Counted from the first letter of the stretch, positions 34,913-47,225 are shown. The stretch: DNA of 64,000 nucleotides from Datisca glomerata (GCA_003255025.1 QANY01012000.1:124001-188000); one strand, 5' to 3'. Notes: a model not told the origin generated them from the letters alone. Program-made: numbers and translations.

Positions 34913-37900
34913 TTATATATGGCCAAAATACTTACAATCGTCATTTGCAGATGATTCATTTTCTATTTTCTCTGGTACATATTGTTCAATAAACTGCTGG
35001 ATTGTTCTCCAGTACTGATCACCACCAGATAGCCAAGTGTCCATATGCATGCCAGAAGGAAAATCCACAAAGACACATCGTTTGTTATGAGCAGCTGCCT
35101 TGGCGTAGAGCATCCGCATGTGGACCGGTGGAACCATCTCATCTTGCAACCCAGATAGAAAGAGGATTGGTTGCTTAATCTACGGTTTAGAAGAACTTCA
35201 AATTAGAAACTCATGCAATTGCAGCCAGCAAGAAAAGAGAAGACTCGGGCATCAAAGAAGAAAGGTAGAAAGGGTATTCTTGCAGAGTGCTCTAAAATTT
35301 AGAGCAGTCCAACAGAAAATTTTATTACAATGGTATTTGCCCCCGATATTAATGATGAATGTCATATACTCCTATCATATAAAGACGGAATAAACATAAA
35401 CTGTATAAGATAGATGATGGACGAGTTTCACTCCATTTACTTGATCAACAAAGCTAAGAGCCTCTAACAATACTAGTCTCACCTGGCCAACAACATCAAT
35501 TGTACTCCATGGGGAACGTACAAGAAAATTGAGAATTCTAGGACCTTTTGAGCCACTGCCTCCAATAAACCACTTTAAGAAGGGCAGTAGAACTCCAGCC
35601 ATGTCTAGAATAGATGTGAAAGTATTTTCCAGTATCAGTGCAGCAACCTGTTATCAAGTATTTCAACAAAAAGGAGGCAAATGATTAAGTTACACAAGGT
35701 ATCAGAATTAATTGGTCTATTGATATTCGAATCACACCAAAAGGTACCTGTCTCTGCAGCCACATCCTTGGTAGTAAGAATATAGAGACATACTACTTAC
35801 CAGTGTAACTCACAGCATAAAAAATTACAAACACTTTTCTGTGGAATATAAATCCTTTCTGTCATCTTAAGCTTATTAAAAGTCTATAATTTCTCATTTG
35901 GATAACTATCAGTTACAAGAATCAGGACGTGAACCTGGTAATTCCCAATTATATCATGGTTGTTCCAGCCTTATCTCCTCGTTTGTCTCACTATTTGCTG
36001 AATTACCATTATTGCAAACACCTCTAATTCAATAAGATCTTCCTCAACTCTCATATTATAAACATAAGCTCTTCTTCAACTTAGCGGTGAGAGGGCATTA
36101 GATAAAGAGAATGGTTGTCACAGCTGGTAATATCAGAGGACTAGAGATGAAAGTTTAAGTTTTTGGATCCATTGGAAGAGCTTTGTAGTTCGCTGGCAAG
36201 CTGAAAGTTTTTTTTTATGGTTTGTCTTATACAAGAGTTCAACTTCAAACTAGGGCAGGAAGATCACAAGTTGGTAGGTTTAACTTTTAACAGTTCATCT
36301 ACTTTCTAACAATACTCCTAGTATAATATCTACTTCTAACAACACTCCTGTTATATCCATGAACATGCATAGTCAAACTCCAGTAGGCAGCAAATGCTTC
36401 AAATATCATGTAATTTGCCATCACTATCAAATGGTAATTGAAAAAGATTCTATTTCCAGCTGGCTCATCATAAGTATCACAAATGCATCATAACTGCCTC
36501 TATTTTGTGTATTTTTTTATATAAGTTACTATATTTTCTGTAGTTGAAATAGCTATTTAGACGAATCCATGTAGGACAGTGGAATTCAAAGACGAAGATC
36601 ATGACAAAGTCACAATTTAGAAAATGACTGGGAGGAGCAAGGGAAATATAAACTTTGAACTTTGAATCTCCACTACCACTACCACCTAGTGATTAACGTC
36701 TGATACCTTGTCAGGATTGTTTTTCGTAAGCAACGCTCCAACTGCACCCCCAAGTGACCTTCCAAACACAAGTATTCTCGATGAGTCAATGTCGGTCCTT
36801 TGAGAAAGATGATCCAGAGCAGCCTAATGAAAGGGAAAAGAATATCAACTGTACAAAGCAATTTTCAAGTGCAGAATTCAAGATCAAACATCTCATTGAG
36901 GATAATCTCACCTGGGCATCCCTTGTTATTCCATGTTGAGAGGGATAGCCATCACTATCTCCATAACTGCTTAAGTTATTATAATATCAGTATCGTTCTT
37001 TTAACATACAGCTACAGAGAATATAACAAAACAAGATACTAAATGGAGGGAACATACCCTCGGTATGAAAGCATAAATACGTTGCAGTGCAACCTCTGTA
37101 TCATTATGCGTACCATATCAAGACGGTGAGCAATATCTAACGTAGGCAGTCAAGGACCAAAAGAATTGAATCGTGTAATCACTTAACGAAGTGAAAACCC
37201 AGTCAAGACTCAAGACATGCAGAATGAAACTACTGTTTATTGAAACAAAAACAGAAATAATATTAAAAATACAAATCAAACACTAGTCTCCCCAGATAAA
37301 AACTAAGCATGATGGTAAGGATACTTCCTGCATTTTCTTGGAAAAATAGAATAGTTGGACCTGCAAACCAAGCACCATGTAAGCGCAGCTAACCATATTC
37401 AAAACACAGCTTTCTTTCACAAGAACGTCAAAAGAAATATAAATAAAATCATAAGTAAAAAGCCAAAAAAAGGTACTACAAGAAGAAACCAATCAAAAGA
37501 ATGTCTTAAAAAGCTAAACATAAAACGGCAATGGCATCAATTGTTCCAGTCACTTATGGGATATTTCTCCAGTTTAACCAATCCATTTCTCCCCTTCTAT
37601 ATTTATCACCTAATGAATAGTTCTACATTAATTGACATGAAAAGAGATGACCATTCAGTGTATCACAACCATCGTGGTGTGTGCATCCAGACTTGGGAAG
37701 GCAGACAATTATGGAAATCTTACACTATCTCAAAAGGAAAGTTGTCATTTAGTCTAAGACATGCACCGATTGACAAGTTATCAAATGAAAGAACTCTGCA
37801 GCACAGGTTCTCAAAATTCCTCTGTTGTAATCCTTCATTCTCAATTTTGGCAGAGTCATGAACATTTCAACTTAAAATCACAAGAAACGAAAAATTCAAT

Positions 37901-38534
37901 CTCCGTAATGAAGTTAAGCTCCAGTTTCCTACCAAACTCAAAATAATACCTACAAAAAAGGAAGTAAATTATTATTTCAATCAGGGAGTTCAGTTGCTAA
38001 AGAGTTGGATTTCATCTGATCTCCCAACTATTCAAAAATTTAAAGAAAATTTAGAGGACTAAAAGGCTAAGTTCCAAATTCGGAATCGCTGAAACTCATC
38101 AACAAAGGAGCCAGTAGTACAAGCTTCGAGGGTTACAGATGAACTACAACCAAACAAATAACAGCCTCAGCAGTAACATCGAACAACATTCAAAATTAAA
38201 TCTCAATCCACCAAAAAAAACCAGAAATGTAATGAAAAAAAAAAGTAAAGCACGGAGATTAATAAAAAAACAAGAAAGGCAATAAAGGGATCAGACCTCG
38301 GCAATCAGGAAAGAGCTTGATAAACCAGGCGTGAAGACGGATTCCATCGGAGGATCTAAGCCAGACATCCTCGTAAGCGAGTCGGAGCCTGGCAGGAGTT
38401 ATCGGGTAAGACTTGGTAAGACCAGGTAGGACAGGAACGTAGACCAGCCTCTCTTGAAAGGCTACCAGCAATGCCATCCCAGCAACCACTATGCCTCCAA
38501 CTCCGTACAGTAACACGCTCACATACGAAACCAT
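34913..38534 (-). CDS. WAV2: WAV2/BEM46-like alpha/beta hydrolase, 318 aa, seven exons
   Basis: Exons on the minus strand are 38297-38534, 37325-37360, 37058-37136, 36912-36966, 36707-36823, 35483-35647 and 34913-35179, all with GT-AG introns and fitting phases. The protein starts MVSYVSVLLYGVGGIVVAG, a membrane segment at about residues 5-25. It then has 'YVPVLPGL.KSYPITPARL', the nucleophile elbow GRSLGG (Ser about 159), 'GLQDEM' (Asp about 243) and 'SGMHMDTW' (His about 275), a complete Ser-Asp-His triad. Arabidopsis WAV2 is 308 aa, membrane-associated, and limits root bending in response to touch; its substrate is unknown. The last exon has a perfect inner donor (GTAAGT at 34930-34935). 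Joining it to 34210-34226 would give 316 aa ending 'YVDER'. Confidence 0.93.
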
Positions 38535-38600
38535 ACTTGATCTCTCTCTCTCTCTCTATCTGTCTCTGTCTCTCTCCTCCCTCTCTCTTCCTCTGCTCTG
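38535..38600 (-). promoter_or_regulatory. GA-repeat 5' leader of WAV2-like gene
   Basis: Directly upstream of the start, the sense strand has runs of GA (plus strand CT at 38541-38592). GA-rich leaders are common in plant genes; the tract is also a microsatellite. Confidence 0.4.
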
Positions 38601-40074
38601 GTTGGAAATGGAAACAGTGTGGGATTCAATTTCCGAGTTGGTCCGTATTCGGGAATTTCAGGACAAGTGCGGACGGAAGCAGAACTGCCTTTTTCCTTTT
38701 TTCTTTTTTTCGGACAACATTGATGTCTTGAGGATCTCTCTCTTACTACTAACTCATCTACTTTAATTGAATTAATTTACGTGTACTAAATAAAAGTATT
38801 CACAAAAAATTTAAAGAAATATATATTATAATTATTTACTTTTAACATATGGTGCATAACGTGAACCATTTGAGATGAGGTGTCATTTTTAAAATCTTTG
38901 AGATAGAAAAAAATTAATTTTTAAGATCTGTCATTTTTTATGAAATTTGATTTTATGGGCCTCTTATTACAAGATGAGTATTGAGTCTTGTCTAAAATCC
39001 TTATTTGACCAACTTTGTAAGGCCCAAGATCACCATCTCAAAGTTGTTTAAAGTTGTAAGATAACAACTGAAAGAGATAACGAGTGAAAGCAACTGATTT
39101 GGAGGGAATATTCTCTAAAGTGTTCTCCTTCATTCATTATAAATAGATGGTAACCCCTCACAAGAACGGTATGCATTCTCTTAGTCTTCGACAATACCAT
39201 TCTAAAATACATTCTACTGACTTGAGCGTTGCAGTGTATTACGTTGAGCACCATATTGGTATCGAGATAATCATTCATCGTTTCTTCGCTTTGCAGGACT
39301 ATTGAGTTCACAGGTGAGACGCGTGGCAATTCGATTCGATGGCAGATTTTGATCATCTACATTGACAATTTTCAAAAAGAAAAAACTAAGTTGCCCCTTC
39401 TATCTTGAAAATTTTTCCACTGAACTTGAATAACACTATTAGACTACAGTTTAATAAGTGTTACTCAAAATATTAGATTCCTAGACCACAGTCTAGCTGG
39501 AAAATTTTGCTAGGCAATGGTCTAACAAGGTGAAATTTAGTATTTTTCTTACATAAAATGTCACGCTTCATTAAAAACTAAACAAATGTCATAATTTCAT
39601 TTTTTTTTCTTTCTCAATAGTCTTTTCACTGCAATTTCTCATATATTCCACACTGTGATTTTTTTAAGTTCAAATATTTATTAAAATGATTCAGAAAACA
39701 TAAATTAGATTAAAGTTCTATTTCATTAAGATCTAAAATAATATATCAATTATTCATATGTTGATTCTTATAGTTGACGTTGACTAAATTAATTTGTGAT
39801 ACATCAATAATTCGTATGTTGATTCTTTAATTAAATTAATTTGTTATTCATAGATTAATTAATTTATGAATGATTGTCACGTTATTTGAAAAAATAAATT
39901 TAATCTAAATATTGAACATTTTAGAGTTAGTCTAACAAATATGATATTTTACCCAAATTTAATTAAGAAATGGTCAATTGTAAGATGTTGATTTACGTGG
40001 TTTCAAAAAGAGTGGTTATTGGTAAGTTTTGAGACATTCTTGTATATGTGAGGGTATTAGAGCTTTGTTAGTTA
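38601..40074. other. Intergenic, nothing recognised
   Basis: Promoter side of the WAV2-like gene, then AT-rich DNA. The 39720-39860 part repeats 'CATATGTTGATTCTT' twice at short spacing. No gene recognised. Confidence 0.45.
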
Positions 40075-40079
40075 TAGTC

Positions 40080-40362
40080 TAATAAAGAGTATAACTCTTC
40101 ACAATACCTCACCTATGCCACCTAAGCAACTACTTCGAGTACAGAAGTTCCCTATTGAAGAAGAGAAGGAGAGGTAGTTAGCTAGTTAGTTGCTTTGTTA
40201 ACTAATATTGTTGTTTGGTTTATTCAGCTTAGTAGCTCTCTCTCTCTCTCTCTCTCTCTCTACTGCCTTAGTATATAAGGCCATGTTCTCTTATGTTTTT
40301 GGTTAATGATGCAATATACAATATTCAAATCTTTACTAAGTTTCCTTTGCTTAGATTTTTCA
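40080..40362 (+). repeat. 5' LTR of copia-3
   Basis: It runs from TAATAAAGAGTA to GATTTTTCA, 283 bp, with a (TC)n tract (40237-40262) and a TATATAAGGCC promoter-like block (40271-40281). It matches 43863-44126 closely; the shorter TC tract accounts for much of the length difference. Confidence 0.85.
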
Positions 40363-40377
40363 TGGTATCAGAGTAAG
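40363..40377 (+). promoter_or_regulatory. Primer-binding site of copia-3
   Basis: TGGTATCAGAGTAAG directly follows the 5' LTR and matches the initiator tRNA-Met site of plant copia elements. Confidence 0.8.
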
Positions 40378-40652
40378 ATGGACAAACGTTCGTGGTAGAT
40401 TCCAATGCAAACTCAAACTCTACAATAAATAGCAACAATGCAACAACGAATCCTACAACAAATATATAGAGTACAACAAGCTCAGGTAATCTCTTCACAA
40501 ACACCCTAAATAGTTGAGTTTCAGTGAAACTAGATAGAAATAACTATGTCTTATAGAGATCCCAGATAGTGCCTGCGATTTTGGGACACGAACTTGAAGA
40601 CATTGTTTTTAATCCATAAGAAAAACTGCAGAAAAATCTTGATGGTGGAAGG

Positions 40653-41096
40653 TTGAATCTAAATTTCAAGAACTGGATGAGAAATGACCAACTTTTGTTA
40701 AGTTTGATGAGATCATCAATGACAGAAAGTGTTTTGGGCACAATTACACAATATCAAACATCTGCAGAAGTATGGAACTCATTGGAAAGAAGCTATGCTA
40801 ATCAATCCATAGCAAGATCGATCCAGCTGAGAGGAGCCCTACAAGGAACTACAAAAGGTAACTTGTCTATCTCAAATTTTGTTGATAAGATGATGAGGTT
40901 TTGTGATAGTTTGGCAGCTGCTGGACAACCTGTTTCAGAACCAGAACTTATAATGTACATAGTAAATGGACTTGGACCTGAGTATGATCCCACAGTTGTA
41001 GGCATTACTTTAAGAACTGAAGATCTTGGAGTAGAAGAAATGCAATCCCCACTTATGTGTTATGAAAGTAGGATTAAGAAGCAACAATCTGAGTAA
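40653..41096 (+). pseudogene. Copia-3 gag
   Basis: This is 147 open codons with the UBN2-type gag pattern: 'LNFKNWMRNDQLLLSLM', 'AEVWNSLERSYANQS', 'KGNLSISNFVDKMM', 'YIVNGLGPEYDP'. The frame then hits a stop. A knuckle remnant with 'RQVCAEPGHSASVC' (about 41311-41352) follows in another frame. The start is inside the domain, since upstream codons at about 40520-40650 continue it after a stop. Confidence 0.75.
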
Positions 41097-41459
41097 GAAA
41101 ATAGTGTCAAGATGTGTGCCGATATGGTAGCAAACACTGGAAACAGGAAGTTTTTTAGTGGAAACCAGACCTTCAGTTAGAGTCAGAACAGGAACAAGGA
41201 CTTTACCAAAAATGGCCAGTTTCAATTTCAAGGTAATAGAGGGAATTTTAATAGTAAAAGAGGAGGAATATGAGGTAGGAATATAATTCTGGTGGCAACA
41301 TGATTGTCCGTCAAGTTTGTGCAGAACCTGGCCATTCTGCATCAGTTTGTTAATATAGGTATAAGAGGGGCCAGTCTATAAACACACCTCAAACCAGCAA
41401 TTTTCCAGGCTCAAATGGTTATTTTGGAGCAAATGGACCTGCAGCCTACATGGTCTTAC

Positions 41460-42360
41460 CAGCTATCTATGTTTCTATGTTCATCAGAAAAATGGATCAA
41501 TTGAGAGGAAGCATAGACATATATCTGAAATAGGGCTAACTTTACTTGCTCAAGCCTCAATGCCTTTAGATTTTTTATGGGAGGCCTTCCAAATTTCTGT
41601 GCATCTTATAAATAAACTTCCAACTCATGTTCTCTCCATGTCCTCACCATACCAGAAGCTTCACAACCACAAACCAGTTTATAACCTTCTTAAAACCTTT
41701 TATTGTGCTTGTTATCCCCATACAATGCACACAAGTTTGATTTAGACTATATATATTTTTGGGTTATTCAATCAATCATAAAGGTTATAAATGCTTACAT
41801 CCATCTGAGAGAGTTTACATACATATCTATAAATGTAGTGTTTGATTAGTCTAGTTTTCCTTTTCAGCAAATATTCTTCAAACATACAACTTTTTCTCCT
41901 CTAATTAATATTAATTCTTTTCCTTCATGGTCTTTTACTTTTCCATCTTTGTGCAAAATACTACCAGCCCTGCAGATCCTCCAAGGCTCAACAATAGTCC
42001 ATCTCTCAGCATAAGTGCAGCAGGAACTCCACATTTTTCTCATTCTTCACAGCAAGCTGTAAACGAAGGTAATAATTTTTTAGCAGTATCTAGAGTTAAT
42101 ATTCAACCTTTAGCGTTTAACCCTCATTCAATTGCTCCCTTTCTCACCATTGATCTACCTAACATAAATAATTCAGATGCTCCTATTCTTAATACCTCTA
42201 TGCGCAAAACTATTCCAATTATTGGTCATCCCATGGTTACAAGATTAAAGGCTAGAATAAAGAAACCTAAAGCCCTAACCATTACCAAATACCTTTTAAC
42301 TGTTACGTCCTTATCTGCTGAACCTAAATCTGCTAAGGAGGCTCTTACCAGCCCACAGTG
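41460..42360 (+). pseudogene. Copia-3 integrase C-terminal part and linker
   Basis: 'MDQLRGSIDI' marks the decayed third acidic site. The next open frame (41560-41745) reads 'MPLDFLWEAFQISVHLINKL' and 'SPYQKLHNHKPVY', the integrase C-terminal region. The frame at 41927-42361 is a Ser/Pro-rich linker ending in 'MVTRLKARIKKPK', the usual stretch before the RT. The catalytic core is missing. Confidence 0.7.
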
Positions 42361-42399
42361 AAAGTAAGCTATGCTATAAGAGTACAATGCTCTTTTAAG

Positions 42400-43732
42400 A
42401 AACAAATCTTGGGTACTAGTTCCTTATTCACCCTTTAGGAATTTAGTTTACAGCAAGTGGGGTTTTAAGCTTAAAATGAATCATGATGGCAGTATTAGGA
42501 GACATAAAGTTAGGTTAGTGGTTAAAGGATACAATCAGACTCTAGGAATTGATTACACAAAGACTTTCAGTCCTGTTGTTAAGCCCACAACCATTAGATT
42601 GATCCTTCACTTGGCTATTTCTTTTGGGTGGAGTGTAAACTAATTAGATATTAACAATGCTTTTATGAATGGCACACTACAATAGACTCTCTATATGTCT
42701 TAACTAGAGGGATTTCAAGATGCTTCTAGGGCACAATATGTTTGTAAGTTGTAAAAAGCTATTTATGGACTTAAACAAGCTCCAAGAGCTTAGTATGACA
42801 AGCTAAAAATCATTTTCCTACAGTGGGGTTTCATAGTGTCCATAACAGACTCTTAACTCTTCATTTATAGATCTGCTAGAATTGTGTTTTTTCTTCTAGT
42901 GTATGTGGATGACATACTCTTAACAGGTAATAACTTCTCTATTATAGAGAAGTTGGTTCATGATCTTAATACGAATTTTGCTTTAAAAGAGGTGGGTCAG
43001 ATTCATTACTTCCTAGGTATTGAAGTTTTCAGAAACAAAACTGGTTTCTACCTATCTCAATCAAAGTATGTTACTGAGCTCCTTAAGAAGACTCATATGG
43101 AGGGTGCAAAGCCTGTTCCCTCACTTGCTCGTTCATCTGTTAAGCTTGTTGAGTCAGAGGGAGAGCCATTCACCGATGTTACACTTTTCAAGAGCAATAT
43201 TGGTGCCCTTCAACATCTGTCCATGACCAAACCAGGTATAGGCTTTATATTTATAGTTAACAAATTGAGCCAATATTTGCATAAACCAACCTCAACACAC
43301 TGACAAGCATGCAAGAGGGTGCTTAGATATATTAAAGGAATAATTACTACTGGTTTACATATACATCCTTCTCAATCTTTAACTATGCATGCATACTCAG
43401 TCTCGGATTGGGCAGGGAATTTGGATGACAGAAAGTCAATTGGTGCCTACCTGGTTTTTCTAGGTGATAACCTGATTTCATGGTCATACAAAAAGAAGAA
43501 TATGGTTTCTAGATCTAGTAGTGAAAGTGAGTATAGATCCATGGCTAATGCAACAGCTGAGATGACTTTGATCCAAAATTTGTTGTTTGAACTATCTTTT
43601 TCTCTATCTCAGCCTCCAATTTTGTGGGTAGACAATGTTAGTGCTATTGCTTCAAACCCTATCTTAAATGCTAGGTCCAAGCACATAGAGTTGGATATTC
43701 ATTTTATTAGAAACAAAGTTCTACACATGTAG
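42400..43732 (+). pseudogene. Copia-3 reverse transcriptase and RNase H
   Basis: RT begins near 'LRNKSWVLVPYSP' (about 42400) and is broken by stops until 42884. From there it is open for 139 codons through 'LLVYVDDILLTGNN' (YVDD active site) and 'HYFLGIEVF'. After a stop at 43301, RNase H is open at 43319-43732 with 'VSDWAGNLDDRKSIGAYLVF', 'SRSSSESEYRSMA' and 'DNVSAIASNPILNARSKHIE'. Few changes would separate these two frames, so this part is better preserved than in copia-1. Confidence 0.8.
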
Positions 43733-43862
43733 CTTCAGATTTTATATGTACCCTCAGTGGACTAGTTGGCAAATATCCTTACTAAGCCTCTGTCAACCAT
43801 TCATTTTCAGTACTTAAAATCCAAGCTCATGTGGTCTATACCTCCTTTCACTTGAGGGGGGA

Positions 43863-44126
43863 TAATAAAGAGTACAACTCTTCACAGTACAGTACATCAC
43901 CTATGCCACCTAAGCTACTACTTCAACTACAGAAGTTCCCTATTGAAGAAGAGAATGAAGGTAGTTAGCTTTGTTAACTAATACTATTATTTCTGGTTTA
44001 TTCAGTTTAGTAGTTCTCTCTCTCGGTCGCCTTAGTATATAAGGCCTTGTTCTCTTCTGTTTTTGGTTAATGATGCAATATACAAGATTCAAGTCTTAAC
44101 TAAGTTTCCTTTCTTTAGATTTTTCA
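43863..44126 (+). repeat. 3' LTR of copia-3
   Basis: It is 264 bp, from TAATAAAGAGTA to GATTTTTCA, preceded by CTTGAGGGGGGATA. It carries the same TATATAAGGCC block as the 5' LTR. Confidence 0.85.
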
Positions 44127-44174
44127 TAGTCCAATTTGACCTATATGCATACCTTTCTTTAGGGTCTCAAAATT

Positions 44175-44360
44175 CAAAGCCTTGCAACTTTTTTTAACAA
44201 ATTCAAAGTCGCGCAATTCATAATGATTTGGATTGAAGTTTAAGCTAACGTTACGTAATTCCTTTTTCAAAGCCTTGCAAATTTTTTTAACAAATTCAAA
44301 GTCGTGCAATTCATAATGATTTGGATTGAAGTTTAAGCTAACGTTACGTAATTCCTTTAT
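44175..44360. repeat. 93-bp tandem duplication
   Basis: Two adjacent copies (44175-44267 and 44268-44360), each starting CAAAGCCTTGCAA and ending ACGTAATTCCTTT, differ at only a few bases. They lie 44 bp beyond the target duplication of copia-3. Confidence 0.8.
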
Positions 44361-45371
44361 GCATGTGAGGTATGACTTTTGTTACGTTAGTCAATTGTGA
44401 GTTGTGATTGATACTGAGACATGCAAATCATTTTTGACGATGTTGTGTGTGTCGCCCTCATGGGTCATGTTTGCCTCTTTTGTAATGGCTCTCATGCATA
44501 AAAGTGCTAGCCTGCATCACACCTCATGTTATGCCACCCTTATGATACCTCCTTCATGGAAACTCTAGCATACACCTCTGTGAAGGCATCGTTACTATTT
44601 GCCATCATATCCAATAAGAGTAATGGGCACACATTCTGAACATGGACTTGACAATAAAAATTCAACTCCTACATTATGCTAGCATGAGATGTTAATATCT
44701 TTCTATCCTTCAAAGCACTAAGTCAAGTAACAAAGACTTGATTGGATGTGTTGTTGTCTAGAAACACTATGGAGGCTATGGTTTGGTATGATTAGGGCGA
44801 GGTTGCGTCATATTAGAAATGATATACTTTCTCCAACATGATCACTTTAACTATTAAGGGTGTGATACATTCCCCCTTAGGAAGACACTTGGTTTTAAGA
44901 ACTCCCTTAAGGGAGGGTTTGAGTGAATATCGACATTGATCCCTCATTCAGGGGGGAGGGGGGGTCATTCTCCTCAAGTCAACCTAGATCGCGACAGCCA
45001 TGTGAGGCCCACAACACGTTCACAGTTGGGCGCACATGAGATCGTCCCTTTCACCTTGGCAAATCCTATTGAGATTTTGTGCCAACATATATTTCTTTTC
45101 CCTGACCTCAACACGATTAATTGATGTGGTTATTCTTCATTTGACTTTATAATTAATCAAGAAATATTTTCCTTCATTTAAAATGATGAAAAACCTTCTT
45201 CATGAGTGTACTTACTTTCTCCCATAAAAGAGATAATTTTGTCATCATTCTTGAGTGTTCAAAGTACTCATCATTCACCTCTTGGTTGTTCTCCCACATG
45301 TTCTAACTTCTCAGACATTGCTCCTTTTATAATGCTATTCGGTAAGCTGATGAGTGAGTTTTAATTGCGAG
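44361..45371. other. Intergenic, nothing recognised
   Basis: No gene found. The sequence is less AT-rich than its surroundings, with 'CTCATG' motifs at 44455-44500 and a G-run near 44950. The 62-codon frame at 44936-45124 matches nothing known to me. Confidence 0.4.

Positions 45372-45450
<79 letters not shown>
45372..45450. repeat. (AT)n(GT)n compound microsatellite
   Basis: About ten AT units are followed by about 29 GT units, with one TC interruption near the end. Confidence 0.95.
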
Positions 45451-45456
<6 letters not shown>

Positions 45457-46714
45457 TGTGTTGAAAATTGGTACATGCGTCGCTTCTGAAAACTAGTACC
45501 CTAAACGACCCTTAGACAGAAATCTATTTTTAAGATAATAGTTATCATGACGGGCTTTGGGCTTTGTACATAATAATCTCGACTAAAAATAATGAAGAGG
45601 CGCAACTTATATGTATGTAAAATTAAGTGATATAACTTGAGCTTTATAATGGATCAATTATATTATGTCTTTTAGTATTCATAATTTTAATTGGAGTGCA
45701 AGTGTTATTAACTACAAAATGTCATATATTAACGTCATTAACTAATTATTTGTAACTGTTTTAAATTTATCGTAAGGGTCATTTAGGAATTATAAATAAA
45801 ACTAACGACCAAATTGAAAAGTCACCTTCAAAATATAAGGGTATATTTGGAAATTATATTTATATTAGTTGGATAAAAACATTCAATCCTTCCATCTCCC
45901 ATATATATGTGTGTATGTATATACTATTTTTTACAAAGAAAAGTATATTTATTCAATAAAAATATTATAGAACAATCCATCAGAGATTACAGATCTACCA
46001 TAAAAGTGAGATACATCACAAAGAAATGTAGAAAAGATTAATAATTCATCAGCATATCTAACTAGAACTAGAGGTGTAATCGGTTCGGTTCGATTCGATT
46101 TAGGGATGTTTTTAGAATCGAACCACAAATATTATTTTTTAAATATCAGAACTGAACCAAACCGGTTCGGTTTGGTTCTATGGTTTTGTCCTGTGGGAAA
46201 AAAATTTATAAAAAAGAGAAAAAAAATAGAGGGGAAAATGTTCAATTTAGCAATGTCTCAGCATTTACAAACATACACGTGTTTTTAAGAGCTATTAAAA
46301 TTATTTGAAATCAAAATCCTAAAAGCTTACCCATCAACAATAAGGCATATATTGATTCTAATTTTGAAAAAAAAAACAGAAACTGTGAGCCCAAATTGGA
46401 AAACGTCAATAGTCACTTCGATACTTGGTCCCAAAATGTTTGGCATAATAGGCCCATAAAATGTGACCCCAAATTGACAAGCAAGACTACATAAGGGCAC
46501 CATTACAGAAAGATAACAACATAAATATCAATTAACCAAACCTTCCAAATGGATATATCAAGAGTTGCAAATTTGCAGGTTAAATTAGAAAACTAGAACA
46601 AAAAATGAAAACCAGAACAAATGCACATAGAATAAGTGGATTTATGGTTTTTATCATGATTAAGATTTAGAAAAAATAAATAAAAACACGTCTTTCAATG
46701 TGAAGGTTTGCCTA

Positions 46715-47020
46715 AGAGATGGCAGCATATCGTGTAAGTCCCCATGCAGCTTCCTTAATAGCCAGGGAAGATGGGCCACAACGAATGCTAACTACTGTCC
46801 GCATGTGAAGTTAAGTTAATCATGTTATATGACACACAGATAGCAAGACATTGAATACAGAGAATTAAAAGATCTTGTTGAAGCACTGGGTTCTAACAAG
46901 AATATAACTTGACTTACCACTTAGCAAAGCGAGCTCATTGCTTATAATATTCAGCTGACGTTCAAGCCAATCCATCTAAACCTTGGCACCAAGATTCGTT
47001 GTTGGATCCTGGCAGGGGAA
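46715..47020 (-). pseudogene. Exon-like fragments of an unidentified gene
   Basis: On the minus strand, after an AG acceptor near 47023, a frame reads 'GWFPCQDPTTNLGAKV', then a TAG, then 'MDWLERQLNIISNELALL' before a GTAAGT donor near 46920. A second piece at about 46715-46800 reads 'SIRCGPSSLAIKEAAWGLTR' and ends in a stop. Both look like conserved protein exons with splice borders, but I do not recognise the family. The internal stop marks a pseudogene. They may come from the same source as the nucleosidase piece or from another gene. Confidence 0.45.
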
Positions 47021-47225
47021 CCAGCCCCTGAAACTGAAATACAAACAAAAAACTTATAAACATTATACAAGTATAGAGACTGTCACTCATTTCAAGAAAC
47101 TTGAATGAGAAAACCAGTGCTTCAGGAAGAATAAGAAAGAAGAGAACAAGAGGGGCAGGGGGAGACTTAAGCCATTAATATTAATTGTAAACCAGTAAGA
47201 ATAGTGATTCTGCTAGCAGGAATAC

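Larger units (their letters stand above)
40080..44126 (+). mobile_element. Ty1-copia retrotransposon with internal deletion, 4.05 kb
   Basis: LTRs of 283 and 264 bp, primer site TGGTATCAGAGTAAG after the first, a GAGGGGGG polypurine tract before the second, and flanks TAGTC (40075-40079) and TAGTC (44127-44131) define the element exactly. Gag, reverse transcriptase and RNase H are readable on the plus strand. Between the zinc-knuckle remnant (about 41330) and integrase C-terminal sequence (about 41490) there is no protease, GAG-pre-integrase or integrase core, a loss of roughly 1 kb relative to a usual copia. Stops also occur in RT. It is therefore dead. Confidence 0.9.

Noticed and set aside
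29296..38766. Short plus-strand frames overlapping the Alfin-like and WAV2-like genes
   Set aside because: They lie in introns or opposite exons, lack family similarity and splice context, and have biased AT or CT composition.
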